Source of the DNA: Spirochaetaceae bacterium
GTDB lineage: Bacteria > Spirochaetota > Spirochaetia > Treponematales > Rectinemataceae
Direction of reading: 5' to 3'
Length of the DNA stretch: 33,511 bases
Assembly (NCBI GenBank): GCA_025358255.1
Contig: JANYKC010000017.1
Coordinates: forward strand, 1-33,511
Shown one piece after another: positions 7,331 through 15,928 of this stretch (position 1 is the first letter of the stretch; each line of letters starts with the position of its first letter). The position numbers and the translations under genes are program-made. The notes under the pieces are model-generated. The model did not search any database. It was not told the origin of the DNA and worked only from the letters and a program-made list of their open reading frames with translations.

Positions 7331-8353
7331 ATGTCGGCAAAAGGTTCCTATATAACAGTCGGCGAGAACATCCACTGCACGCGGATCAGGATGACGGCGG
7401 GGAAATTCGTGGAGACCGACGCACGCGGGAAGAGCTGCCTTGTCTTCAAGCACGAAGGCCAGGCCGACCGCCTTCCCCTGCCGACCGCCTACACCGCCTC
7501 CGACGATTGGCAGAACGGCAAGGTGCGGCACGTGGCCGCCGCCATCTGGCAGGGCATGCACGGCTCGGCCGAGGAACGCGCCGCAGGCGAGCGCTACATC
7601 GCGGCCATGGCCAAGGAACAGGAAAACGCCGGCGCATGGTTCCTTGACCTCAACGTGGACGAGTTCAGCATGGAGGTCACGGAAAAGATCGCCGCGGTGG
7701 AATGGGCGGTCGCCCTCATCCAGCGGAGCGCCGGCGTCCCCTTGAGCATCGACTCCTCGGATTCGCGGATCCTCGAGGCGGGCCTTGCCGCCTGCGACAA
7801 ATCTAAGGGCAAGCCCCTTGTCAACTCCGTCTCCCTTGAGCGGGCGGCGATGATACCGATAGCGGCCAAGGCGGGCGCACGCGTTATAGCGGGGGCCACG
7901 GGAAGCGAGCGCATGCCCGAAGGCGTCGAGGAGCGCCTTGCCAACATCCGCCTCCTCATGAAGCGCCTCGCGGCCGAGGGCTTCGCGGCCGAGGACATCT
8001 TCCTCGATCCCCTGGTGATGCCGGTGTCGGTCAACACCGAGGGCCCGGGGCTGGTCCTCGAGGCGATACGCGCCATGCGGGCCGAGCACGGACCGAAGGT
8101 CCATTTCGCCCCAGGGCTCTCCAACGTCTCCTTCGGCCTGCCCAAGCGCCCCACGATCAACCAGGTCTTCGCGAAGCTCTGCCTCGAGGCCGGCTGCGAC
8201 GGCGGCATCGTGGACCCGGCCCAGATCAACGACCGCGTGCTGGCCGCCCTCGACCTCGGCTCGGGGTCGAACGCCTTGGCGCGCGACCTCCTCCTGGGGA
8301 AGGACGAATACGGCATGGGCTGGATCGGCGCCTGCCGCGACGCGCAAGGCTAA
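7331..8353 (+). CDS. Methyltetrahydrofolate:corrinoid methyltransferase (pterin-binding)
   Basis: A 340-residue TIM-barrel protein of the dihydropteroate-synthase/AcsE/MtgA group, which moves a methyl group between THF and the cobalt of a corrinoid protein. Diagnostic motifs in order: VGENIHCTR (10-18), FLDLNVDE (104-111), LSIDSS (138-143), LVNSVS (163-168), DPLVMPVS (226-233) and GLSNVSFGLP (262-271), the last including the conserved Asn near the pterin N5. The protein is about 75 residues longer than AcsE; the extra sequence lies between the first and second motifs (about 20-85). The ATG at 7331 follows AAGGAGG by five bases. It begins a tight four-gene run with the MTHFR and both ETF genes (gaps of 10 bases each), so the methyl-THF it makes or uses is probably handled by its downstream neighbour. 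Confidence 0.85.
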   Translation: MSAKGSYITVGENIHCTRIRMTAGKFVETDARGKSCLVFKHEGQADRLPLPTAYTASDDWQNGKVRHVAAAIWQGMHGSAEERAAGERYIAAMAKEQENAGAWFLDLNVDEFSMEVTEKIAAVEWAVALIQRSAGVPLSIDSSDSRILEAGLAACDKSKGKPLVNSVSLERAAMIPIAAKAGARVIAGATGSERMPEGVEERLANIRLLMKRLAAEGFAAEDIFLDPLVMPVSVNTEGPGLVLEAIRAMRAEHGPKVHFAPGLSNVSFGLPKRPTINQVFAKLCLEAGCDGGIVDPAQINDRVLAALDLGSGSNALARDLLLGKDEYGMGWIGACRDAQG

Positions 8354-8363
8354 GGGGAAGATT

Positions 8364-9161
8364 ATGCGACATCATATCGAGAACCGGATCTACCATGTGG
8401 AGATCCTGCCGCCCAAGCAGGAGACGGAGAAGCTCGAGGCCGACCTTGAGGCCTTCGCGGTGAAGTTCAACCGCGTCATGGCCAGCGGATACTGCGCCTG
8501 CATCACGGACAACGCGATGGGCAACCTCGCCTTCCAGGGCAGCGAGATGATCGAGGAGCTGTCCTTGGTGCCCGGGGACGACCTCGTCATGATCCACCTC
8601 AACACCTTCCACACGAAGGAGAACCTGGACGGCATCCTCGACTCCTGCGCCAGGCTGGGCATCAGGAACCTCCTCGTCATCTCGGGCGACGGCTCCGACC
8701 GCCTCCCCCGGCTCTCGCCCTCCGACGTCGGCGCACAAGGGGTGGAGGCCGTCACGTCCGTGGAGCTCCTGCGCTACATCGAGCGCGCGCATCCCGGCTT
8801 CTTCAACCTCGGCGTGGCTTTCAACCCCTACGAGCCCGAGGAGCATGAGGCCCAGAAGATGGAGCGGAAGATGGCCGCCGGCGCGCGCTTCATCATCACC
8901 CAGCCCGTCATCGGCCTCCACCCCATGGTCGAGAAGCTCCTTGCGAAATACCCCCAGGTGCCCGTCATCGTAGAGGCCTGGATGAGCAAGAAGCTCGACC
9001 TCCTCTCCGAGGCGGTCGGCTACGAGATCCCGGAGGGGACACCCTACGACCCGATCGAGAACCTCAAGTCCCTCCACGCGATCTATCCGAAGTGCGGGGT
9101 CTACCTCTCCCTCCTCGGCTTCAAGACCCAATACGACCTAGTCAAGGATTGCTGGAAATGA
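8364..9161 (+). CDS. metF: Methylenetetrahydrofolate reductase, short MetF type
   Basis: A 265-residue flavoprotein barrel that interconverts 5,10-methylene-THF and 5-methyl-THF. Family marks are YHVEILPPK near the N-terminus (with the catalytic Glu at about 13), VMIHLNTFHTKENL, LLVISGDGSDR, and GVAFNPYEPEEHEAQKMERK followed by AGARFIITQPV. It is at the short end for MetF and lacks any extra NADH domain. No metV partner, RnfC-like subunit or heterodisulfide-reductase-type subunit lies nearby; instead electron-transfer flavoprotein genes follow 10 bases downstream. The ribosome site is GGGGAAG before ATG 8364. Direction in the cell is unknown: beside a methyltransferase system, oxidation of methyl-THF with ETF as acceptor is the likelier reading. 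Confidence 0.85.
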   Translation: MRHHIENRIYHVEILPPKQETEKLEADLEAFAVKFNRVMASGYCACITDNAMGNLAFQGSEMIEELSLVPGDDLVMIHLNTFHTKENLDGILDSCARLGIRNLLVISGDGSDRLPRLSPSDVGAQGVEAVTSVELLRYIERAHPGFFNLGVAFNPYEPEEHEAQKMERKMAAGARFIITQPVIGLHPMVEKLLAKYPQVPVIVEAWMSKKLDLLSEAVGYEIPEGTPYDPIENLKSLHAIYPKCGVYLSLLGFKTQYDLVKDCWK

Positions 9162-9171
9162 GGGGGCTCAT

Positions 9172-9960
9172 ATGAAGATCGTGGTCTGCATCAAGCAGGT
9201 CCCCGCGACGAGCGACGCCAAGATCGACCCCGAGACCAAGCGGATCGTCCGCGAGGGCATCAAGGCCGTGACCAACCCCTTCGACGCCTACGCCCTCGAG
9301 GAGGCGGTCCGCATCAAGGAGAGGCTAGGCGCCGAGGTGATAGCCCTCACGATGGGCCCTCCCCGCGCGGACATGGTCCTCCGCGAGGCCATCGCGGTCG
9401 GGGCGGACCGCGGCATCCTCCTCTCGGACCGCGCCTTCGGCGGCTCCGACACCTGGGCCACAAGTTATGCGCTCTCCAAAGCGGTGGAGAGGATCGGCGG
9501 CGTGGACCTGGTGCTCTGCGGCAAGCAGGCCATCGACGGCGACACCGCCCAGGTCGGCCCCGGCATCGCCGCGCAGCTTGGCTGGGCCCAGGCCACCTAC
9601 GTGATGGCCATGCCCCAGGTGGACGAAGGGAGCTTCACGGCGAAGCGCATGCACGAGGACGGATGGGACCTCTGCCGAATCGCCTTCCCGGCCGTGGTCA
9701 CCGTGGTCAAGGACTTGAACCAGCCGCGAATCCCGACCTTGAAAGGGAGGCTCGCGGCCCAGAAGGTCGAGATACCCACCTGGACCGCCGCCGACGTGGG
9801 CGCCGACCTTTCCAAGATAGGCCTGGACGGAAGCCCGACCCGGGTCGTGAAGACCGAGCCGCCGCCGGCCAGGAACAAGGAAACGCTCCGGATCGAGGGC
9901 AGCGCGGCGGATTGCGCGGCCGCACTCGTGCGCGAACTCAGGCAGAAGAGCCTCGTCTAA
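9172..9960 (+). CDS. etfB: Electron transfer flavoprotein beta subunit
   Basis: A 262-residue EtfB with the opening MKIVVCIKQVPATSDAKID, the nucleotide-site segment LTMGPPRADMVLREAIAVGA, and the family signature GKQAIDGDTAQVGPGIAAQLG followed by PRIPTLKGRLAAQK. It forms the heterodimer with EtfA encoded 10 bases downstream and carries electrons between flavoenzymes. AGGGGG precedes ATG 9172. The place right after the MTHFR gene suggests that this ETF serves the MTHFR. No acyl-CoA dehydrogenase or ETF-quinone oxidoreductase gene is in the window, so the next carrier is unknown. Whether the pair bifurcates electrons cannot be decided by eye. Confidence 0.93.
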   Translation: MKIVVCIKQVPATSDAKIDPETKRIVREGIKAVTNPFDAYALEEAVRIKERLGAEVIALTMGPPRADMVLREAIAVGADRGILLSDRAFGGSDTWATSYALSKAVERIGGVDLVLCGKQAIDGDTAQVGPGIAAQLGWAQATYVMAMPQVDEGSFTAKRMHEDGWDLCRIAFPAVVTVVKDLNQPRIPTLKGRLAAQKVEIPTWTAADVGADLSKIGLDGSPTRVVKTEPPPARNKETLRIEGSAADCAAALVRELRQKSLV

Positions 9961-9970
9961 GGAGCATGGA

Positions 9971-10987
9971 ATGCTTGCCAATACGCCGGCCCTGAGGGCC
10001 GAATACAGGAACGTGTGGGTCGTCGCCGAGGTCTCAGGCGGCAAGGTCCAGAAGGTGACCTGGGAGCTCCTGGGCGCCGCCCGCAGGCTGGCCGATGCGC
10101 GCTCGTGCGAACTCTGGTGCGTGGCGCTAGGGGACGGCGTCTCCAAGGAGACCGCGGCCATACACGGCTATGGCGCCGACGTGGCCCTCATCGTCGACGA
10201 CAGCCGCCTCGCCCGTTTCGACGACGAGGCCGAGGCCGCGGCCCTCGTCCGCCTCATCGGCAAGTACAGGCCCGAGATCCTGGTCTGCGCGGCGACCACG
10301 AGGGGCCGTGCCCTCATCCCGCGCGTCGCCGTGACCTCGAACAGCGGCCTCACCGCCGACTGCACGGGGCTCGCCATCGATCCCGAGAGCGGCGACCTCC
10401 TCCAGACCCGCCCGGCCTTCGGCGGCAACATCATGGCGACCATAAGGTCGGCGAACCACCGGCCCCAGATGGCCACGGTCCGGCCCCGCGTCATGAACGC
10501 CCTGGACTTCGATCCCGCGCGCAAGGGGCAGAGCATCAGCGAGGGCCTCCTCGAGGGCGAGTCTGGCGCGTTCAAGACGGTGCTCGAGGTCTTCCACGAC
10601 GAGGAGAACCCGGTCAATCTCTCCGACGCCCGCTTCATCGTCGCTGGGGGCCGCGGCGTCAAGGGAGCCGAGGGCTTCAAGCTCCTGAGGAAGCTCGCCG
10701 ACGCGGTGGGCGGTGCGGTGGGCGCGAGCCGGGCGGCTGTGGACTCAGGCTGGGTGCCCTACAACCACCAGGTGGGCCAGACCGGCCAGACCGTTCAGGC
10801 CACGGTCTATGTCGCCTGCGGCATCTCCGGACAGATACAGCACCTCGTGGGAATGCAGTCCTGCGACTACATCGTCGCAATTGACAAGAATCCCGACACG
10901 CCGATGATGCGCCTCGCGGACGCCGCCGTCGTGGGCGACCTGTACGAGATCATCCCTGCCATGCTCGCGGAGCTCGCCAGGACCTGA
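9971..10987 (+). CDS. etfA: Electron transfer flavoprotein alpha subunit
   Basis: A 338-residue EtfA. The C-terminal FAD domain is complete: AGGRGVKGAEGF (225-236), GASRAAVDSGW (251-261), VGQTGQTV (268-275), GISGQIQH (284-291) and IVAIDKNPDTPMM (301-313). One oddity is the segment after VGQTGQTV, where most EtfA proteins read a Pro followed by a charged residue, Leu and Tyr; here it is QATVY, with Ala in place of Pro. There is no N-terminal ferredoxin domain. GGAG lies six bases before ATG 9971. It ends the methyltransferase-MTHFR-ETF run; downstream is a long stretch of decayed coding sequence rather than another intact gene. Confidence 0.93.
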   Translation: MLANTPALRAEYRNVWVVAEVSGGKVQKVTWELLGAARRLADARSCELWCVALGDGVSKETAAIHGYGADVALIVDDSRLARFDDEAEAAALVRLIGKYRPEILVCAATTRGRALIPRVAVTSNSGLTADCTGLAIDPESGDLLQTRPAFGGNIMATIRSANHRPQMATVRPRVMNALDFDPARKGQSISEGLLEGESGAFKTVLEVFHDEENPVNLSDARFIVAGGRGVKGAEGFKLLRKLADAVGGAVGASRAAVDSGWVPYNHQVGQTGQTVQATVYVACGISGQIQHLVGMQSCDYIVAIDKNPDTPMMRLADAAVVGDLYEIIPAMLAELART

Positions 10988-11059
10988 TGCCCTTGCGGCC
11001 GGGACGACATTGCGCGCCTTCCCCATCCGATCTATGCTTGGCGGACGATACGGGAAAAG

Positions 11060-13088
11060 GGGCCAGGCAGGGGGAAGGGATGGCTCCTCGCCTCTGCGCT
11101 CCTCCTCCTCGCCTCCCCGGGCCTCCCGGCCTCGGCTTCTTTGCGGAGCTGGGACTGGGCGGCTTCGTGGTCCAGGGCAGGTGGGCTCCGCTCTGGCTTG
11201 CCCGGGACGGCGACATGGACGGCGCGAGGATCGAGATCACGGGCTTCGACTCGGCCGGCCGCGAAGGTCCCACGCAGTCCTTCCCCACCGTGATCCATGG
11301 CCCCATCGAATGCCCTGTCCTCATCGACTCCGCGTCGGCCGGCTTGAGGGTACGGCTTTGTGTCCGGGAGCGAGGTCCTCGCCGAACGCGCCTTCAAGCC
11401 CCTCGCCCGGGCAGGGGAGGCCGGCATCGCGGTCCCTGATGGCCTTCGCGTCGGAATCCTTGGACGTGTCGTTCCCGTGGGCCAGGACCTGCGCGGCATC
11501 CTTGCCTTCGCCTCGACAGCGCAAGGGCGCGGCATGTCCCTCGAAGTGGTGGCACGCGATGCCGGGGGGCCGGGAACTCGCGCGGGCCCGGACTGCGCCG
11601 GGCCGGGCCTTTGCCCTCAGGCCGCCAACAGGCTTCGAGGGAGGGGTCATCGTATCGATGGAGGGCAGGCTCAGGTCGGCGAAGACAGGCAAGGCCTGGA
11701 TAGGGGACGCGGCGGGCAGGGCGCGCGATGCCGCCGCCCGGGCTCGCGCTTCCCTGGCCTCCATGGCACTTGGCCCTGCCACGGTCGGCTATGACCCTTC
11801 GGCTTCCCTCGGCTTCCTTGCCGACCTTCTCGAGGGGAAGACCGCGGATTCACTTGAAGGATTTGATGCCGCCTTCTCGGCTATGATGGCATAGCCGCAC
11901 TCATTGAGCTGGGCGCCTCCACCCTCCGATCCGGGAGGGCATACCGCCTCGCGTATCGCTCTTCCATCGATGACTCCCTCCAGCCCTGCTCCATCTTCGT
12001 AAGCGGCGATGGACAGGGCCGCGGCAATGCCTCGACATGGCCGGCGTGTCGACCGAACTCGCCGAAAACCCCGGCCAGACACCTGGTGCCGCCTGGGAGT
12101 CCTGGACCGGCGGTGACCCGCGGAGACTCCACGCATGGCTGGCTCCGCATGCCCTCGCAGGCCCTCCGCGCCGGATCGAGATGCGGGCGCCCTCCGCCCG
12201 CTACGGAAGCGCTTTGCGCGCCACCATCCTCGACATGGAGAATCCCGTCAAGGCCGGAGCGCTCAGCCTCGAGGTCCTCGATGAGCGCCACCTCATGGTC
12301 GCCACCGAGAACCTGGCCTCCTTCGAGCTTGCCCTGGATTGCGCCGACCTGGCGGCAAAGGGCAGGATCCTCGTCCAGATCGATGGCCGCGCGCGCACCC
12401 TTGATGCCGCATCACACCCGCGCTTTGTCGCTGCCCCCCGGGCGAGGGAGGCGGCTTCACCCTCCTTGCCGAAGCGGAGGGCGGAGGATCCGCCTCGGTC
12501 CCCCATGAGGGCGGAGGCTTGGGGGACCTCTTCCGCTCCCGGATGTGCATTGTCTATGGCACGCGGCGTCCCGCCCGCACGGGACTCCTGCGAAGGATCG
12601 CGACCGCCACCGCCGACTGGCGGCCTGGACCCGGCTCGCCCTTTGGCTCGACGCTCGGAGGATATGCGGTGCTTTCGGACAAGGAGGCCCTTCCCGCGGC
12701 CACGGCAGGATACTCCCTCCTCTTGATCGGAGGGCCCGAGGACAACAGCCTCGCGCGGCGCTTGGCTCCATCGCTTCCCGTGGACTTCGGCCATGGCGCC
12801 ATTGCCGTGGGTGGCCAGGCCCACAGGGGCAGCGGCGCCGCCCTCGTCCTTCCCAATCCCGAATCGCCAGGCTTCCTCCTGGGCATCATCTCCCTGCCTT
12901 TCCCCGCAGCCGAGGCCGAGTCCTGCATGCGCCGCCTCCTCGCCCCTCTCCGGGCAGACCCAGCGGCTTCCCCGCAGGCGCGGGCTTTCCGGACGCCGGA
13001 CCTCGATGTCTTCGACAAGTCCGGAAGGCGGCTCTGGGCAGGAAGTTTCGGTGCCGAATGGAAGGAGCTCAAGTCCTGGTACGAGTAG
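11060..13088 (+). pseudogene. Heavily frameshifted relic of an exported alpha/beta-hydrolase-type protein
   Basis: No intact gene fills this 2-kb stretch, but protein-like sequence jumps between frames at least six times. A signal-peptide-like WLLASALLLLASPGLPASAS is at 11081; a beta-rich piece (LGGFVVQGRWAPL...) runs to about 11350; then SGSEVLAERAFKPLARAGEA to about 11560; then GFEGGVIVSMEGRLRSAKTG to 11894; then YDGIAALIELGASTLRSGRA and SSIDDSLQPCSIFV from 11882. After that the frame of DPRRLHAWLAPHAL...RIEMRAPSARYGSAL takes over (about 12080-12420), and last a clean piece to 13088 with CIVYGTRRPA, GYSLLLIGGPEDN and AIAVGGQAHRG. This order recalls large secreted prolyl-oligopeptidase or carboxylesterase-like proteins, but the expected catalytic core with GxSxG, which should follow SLQPCSIFV, is absent. 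Frameshifts plus an internal deletion make it a pseudogene. The 46 bases from 13089 to 13134 hold nothing recognisable. Confidence 0.7.
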
Positions 13089-13134
13089 CGCCCGGCATGG
13101 CAATGCTTGCTGGCCCCTCGGCCGCACAATTGCT

Positions 13135-13905
13135 TCAATCGAGGTCCGGCACGCTTTCGATGACCCTCACGTGATCCCATGTGGGCTCGATCCTCTCGCC
13201 CGGACGGACGACGAGATAGTCCGCCTCGTCCCAAGCGCCTGCGACAAGGCCCTCAATGAGGCGCAGGGATCCCCGGATCAGGATGAACTCGCGGTCTTCG
13301 GCCTCGGCCCTCGCTTTCATGGCATCGGCATAGCCGAGGCCCGCGGTCGCGGGAGTCTCGATGTAGCGCAGTTCGGTATCCTTCACTTCCGGGTGGAGGG
13401 TTTCCCATATATAGGCGGCGTTTTCCTCGCCGTATTTTTCTACGAGTTCGGCATATTCCGCCCCTATGCCCGAGCTTTTCCCGAGCTCGGAAGCGCGGAA
13501 ATAGGTCGATCCCCGCTCGATGTAGCCGGCAGAGCTCCAGGATGCGCTGAGGTTCTGGCCGAAGCGGGCGAGGAACTCGGCGCGAGAGCCGAGGAGAACG
13601 GTGCAGCAATCGTGGGCGCGGGGAAGGACGAGGGGGAGCTCCCGCGCGCGGATGCCCGAAAGACCGTTGCCGCAGAGGCCATATCCCAGGAGGATGGCGT
13701 CATAGGCCTCCCCTCCCGGCGCCTTCAAGGTGGAGGCCAGGTCTATCCTGGCCTGGAGGGCCTCGTTGAGTGTCCCGGGCTTTTCATGGAGGCCGAGCTC
13801 CAGGAATTCGGGATCGACGAGATTGGGCGTGAGCGCGATCGCGGCGCAGAGCTCACGCTGGAAAACGTTGCAGGCTATGAGGCGGTATCTCGATTGGGTG
13901 GCCAT
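13135..13905 (-). CDS. DUF1638 protein of corrinoid methyltransferase loci
   Basis: A 256-residue soluble protein with three cysteine-bearing conserved segments: LIACNVFQRELCAAI near the N-terminus, ILLGYGLCGNGLSGI and PRAHDCCTVLLGSR. These match DUF1638, a family of unknown biochemistry often found beside corrinoid methyltransferases and their RACo-type activators. Family knowledge and the position, divergent from the activator gene at 14057 with about 150 bases between, point to a role in corrinoid-protein methyl transfer, repair or metal handling, but that is inference. The ATG at 13905 is preceded by GGAGGAA with a six-base spacer. Its 3' end faces the decayed hydrolase. Confidence 0.8.
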   Translation of the reverse strand: MATQSRYRLIACNVFQRELCAAIALTPNLVDPEFLELGLHEKPGTLNEALQARIDLASTLKAPGGEAYDAILLGYGLCGNGLSGIRARELPLVLPRAHDCCTVLLGSRAEFLARFGQNLSASWSSAGYIERGSTYFRASELGKSSGIGAEYAELVEKYGEENAAYIWETLHPEVKDTELRYIETPATAGLGYADAMKARAEAEDREFILIRGSLRLIEGLVAGAWDEADYLVVRPGERIEPTWDHVRVIESVPDLD

Positions 13906-14014
13906 CCGCGGTTCCTCCGCCTCGATTGAACACCCGCATGTCCATGCCGTCTATGCGTTTCTTCGCCTTTTATGGACTTACTTGCGATTGCCCCATCGCC
14001 CGCCGCGGTTGCCT

Positions 14015-14040
14015 CCACTGCCCTGCACGGGATACAGTGG
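14015..14040 (+). promoter_or_regulatory. Hairpin just upstream of the corrinoid activator ribosome site
   Basis: CCACTG (14015-14020) and CAGTGG (14035-14040) pair around an inner CCC/GGG stem with loop TGCAC and a three-base ATA bulge. The start codon at 14057 and its GGAG (about 14045) lie just beyond the hairpin. It could tune translation or stabilise the message end. It lacks the conserved parts of a cobalamin riboswitch. A possible TTGAAC / TCTATG promoter pair at 13926-13955 lies upstream but is weak. Confidence 0.3.
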
Positions 14041-14056
14041 GTACGGAGCACAGCGC

Positions 14057-15928
14057 ATGAATGACCTACTGACCATCCACGAGGGCGAAAGGACCCAAAG
14101 CCTTGCCGCGGCCAAGGGCAAGACCATACTCGAGATCCTCGTCGCGTCCGGCGATTCCCACCTGGATGCGCCCTGCGGCGGCAAAGGCCTTTGCGGCAAA
14201 TGCAGGGTAAGGGCCTCTGGCTTCCTCTCCCCTCCCGATGGGCACGAACTCCGCATCCTCTCGGATGCCGAACTCCATGAAGGCTGGCGACTCGCCTGCG
14301 CCGCCCGGCTGGAAGGCGAAGCGCGGCTCGAGCGTCCGTCGCATGGCGCGGCCACCATCATCGCCGAAGGCCCGGCGCTGGACTTCGTCCCAGATCCGCC
14401 GCTGCGGCGCCTGTGCATCGAGCTTCCGCCTGCCCGCCTTGAGGAGCAGCTCTCCGACGAGGCCCGCCTCCTTTCGGCCGTGGAGGCCGCGCTTCAAGCC
14501 CAAGCCGCCCCCGGCAATCCCCGCGCTTCCGTCCCGCGATCGCTCGCTTTCCCGGCGATGGCCTCGCTGGCCAAGGCCGCTCGCGGCATGGGCGACGGCG
14601 CCGCGGCCGCCCTCCTGGACGTGGTGCTGTGGGAGGGGAAAATCATGTCGGTCGCGCCGGCCCGCGACGCGAGGCCCTGCTTCGGGCTCGGAGTGGACAT
14701 CGGCACCACGACCGTGGTCGCCTACCTCGTCGACCTCGAGACGGGAGGGGTTCCGGACAGGAGATCGGCCCTCAACGCGCAGCGCGACTTCGGCGCCGAT
14801 GTGATATCGCGCATCGCGGCGACCATGGAGAGGGACGGCGGGCTCGAGGACCTCCGCTCGCGCATCGCGGCCCAGCTTTCCGGCATGGCCGCCTCCCTCC
14901 TCGACGCAGCGGGTGCAAGCCCCGAGGACCTCCTGTGCGTGGCGATCGCCGGCAACACGACCATGCTCCATCTCCTGGGGGGCATCCCGCCTGCGGCCAT
15001 CGCCAGCGCGCCCTTCACCCCTGCCTTCACCTCGAGGCAAAGCCTCGGTGCGCGGGACCTTGGCCTGGACCTCCCGGCAAGCTGCGTCGCATTCCTCCTC
15101 CCCGGGATCTCGGCCTATGTCGGAGCCGACATCGTCTCGGGCATCGCGGCCCTCGGGATGGCGGAGCGCGACGAATGCAGCCTCCTCCTCGACATAGGCA
15201 CCAATGGCGAACTGGCCCTTGGCGGCTCCTGTGGCATCCTCTGTTGCGCCACCGCCGCCGGTCCGGCCTTCGAAGGCGCGGGCCTCTCGATGGGCATGGG
15301 CGGCGTCGCGGGCGCGATCGATTCCGTCTGGATCGACGGCGGCCACTTCGCCCATTCGACCATCGGCGGCCTGCCGGCGCGGGGACTCTGCGGCTCCGGT
15401 GTCCTCGATGCCCTGGCCGCATGCCTCGAGTCGGGGCTCGTCGAGGACACGGGCCGCATCGTCGACGCACAGGAGGCCGCCGCGCTTGGACCGGGTTTCG
15501 CCGCCCTCCGCACCGAGGTGGAGGGCAGTCCACGCATCGCGATAGGCGGCGGCGTCCACCTCACCCAGGCCGATGTGCGGAGCCTCCAGCTCGCCGTGGC
15601 GGCCATAGCTGCTGGGATCGACGTCCTTTTGGCGCGCGCGGGCAAGTCGGCCGGCGAGGTGGACCGGGTCTTCCTGGCAGGTGGCTTCGGCAGCTTCCTC
15701 GATGTGCGCAGCGCGGTAAGGGCCGGCCTCCTCATGCGCGAGCTCGAGTCCAAGGTCGTGGTCGCGGGGAACACCTCGGGCGCGGGGGCAGTGGGCGCAT
15801 GCCTCTCGCGCGCCCGCCTGGAAGCCTGCGACGCCGTGCGCGGGCTGTGCACCTATGTCGAGCTCTCCTCGGAACCCGCCTTCAACGATGCCTACATCGA
15901 GCGGATGATGTTCCCGGGGGCGACATGA
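14057..15928 (+). CDS. Reductive activator of corrinoid proteins (RACo/RamA-type, 2Fe-2S plus ASKHA)
   Basis: A 623-residue protein. The N-terminal domain (1-90) is a plant-type 2Fe-2S ferredoxin with C40, C46 and C49 (CGGKGLCGKC) and C81. A linker (about 95-205) follows, then a large ASKHA ATPase domain with GVDIGTTTV (212-220), AIAGNTTMLHLL, LLDIGTNGELALGG, a GLCGSGVLDALA helix and VFLAGGFGSFLD. Known relatives use ATP hydrolysis to push an electron into a corrinoid protein whose cobalt has fallen to Co(II), restoring Co(I). The natural partner here should be the corrinoid protein at 17486. The start at 14057 has GGAG eight bases upstream; upstream open frame lacks homology. The stop overlaps the next start as ATGA, so the regulator downstream is coupled to it. 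Confidence 0.92.
   Translation: MNDLLTIHEGERTQSLAAAKGKTILEILVASGDSHLDAPCGGKGLCGKCRVRASGFLSPPDGHELRILSDAELHEGWRLACAARLEGEARLERPSHGAATIIAEGPALDFVPDPPLRRLCIELPPARLEEQLSDEARLLSAVEAALQAQAAPGNPRASVPRSLAFPAMASLAKAARGMGDGAAAALLDVVLWEGKIMSVAPARDARPCFGLGVDIGTTTVVAYLVDLETGGVPDRRSALNAQRDFGADVISRIAATMERDGGLEDLRSRIAAQLSGMAASLLDAAGASPEDLLCVAIAGNTTMLHLLGGIPPAAIASAPFTPAFTSRQSLGARDLGLDLPASCVAFLLPGISAYVGADIVSGIAALGMAERDECSLLLDIGTNGELALGGSCGILCCATAAGPAFEGAGLSMGMGGVAGAIDSVWIDGGHFAHSTIGGLPARGLCGSGVLDALAACLESGLVEDTGRIVDAQEAAALGPGFAALRTEVEGSPRIAIGGGVHLTQADVRSLQLAVAAIAAGIDVLLARAGKSAGEVDRVFLAGGFGSFLDVRSAVRAGLLMRELESKVVVAGNTSGAGAVGACLSRARLEACDAVRGLCTYVELSSEPAFNDAYIERMMFPGAT

Noticed and set aside
6323..8347. Very long open frame on the minus strand across the methyltransferase genes
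   Set aside because: It lies antisense to the clear UroD-type and methyl-THF methyltransferase genes, has no family motifs and comes from GC-rich third positions. Similar antisense frames at 14066-15559, 20507-21769, 25928-27127 and 27375-28436 were dropped for the same reason.
13906..14056. Possible cobalamin riboswitch before the corrinoid activator (CCACTG resembles part of a B12 consensus)
   Set aside because: The required B12 box and the GGGAA...GCCACTG core are missing; only a local hairpin is present.
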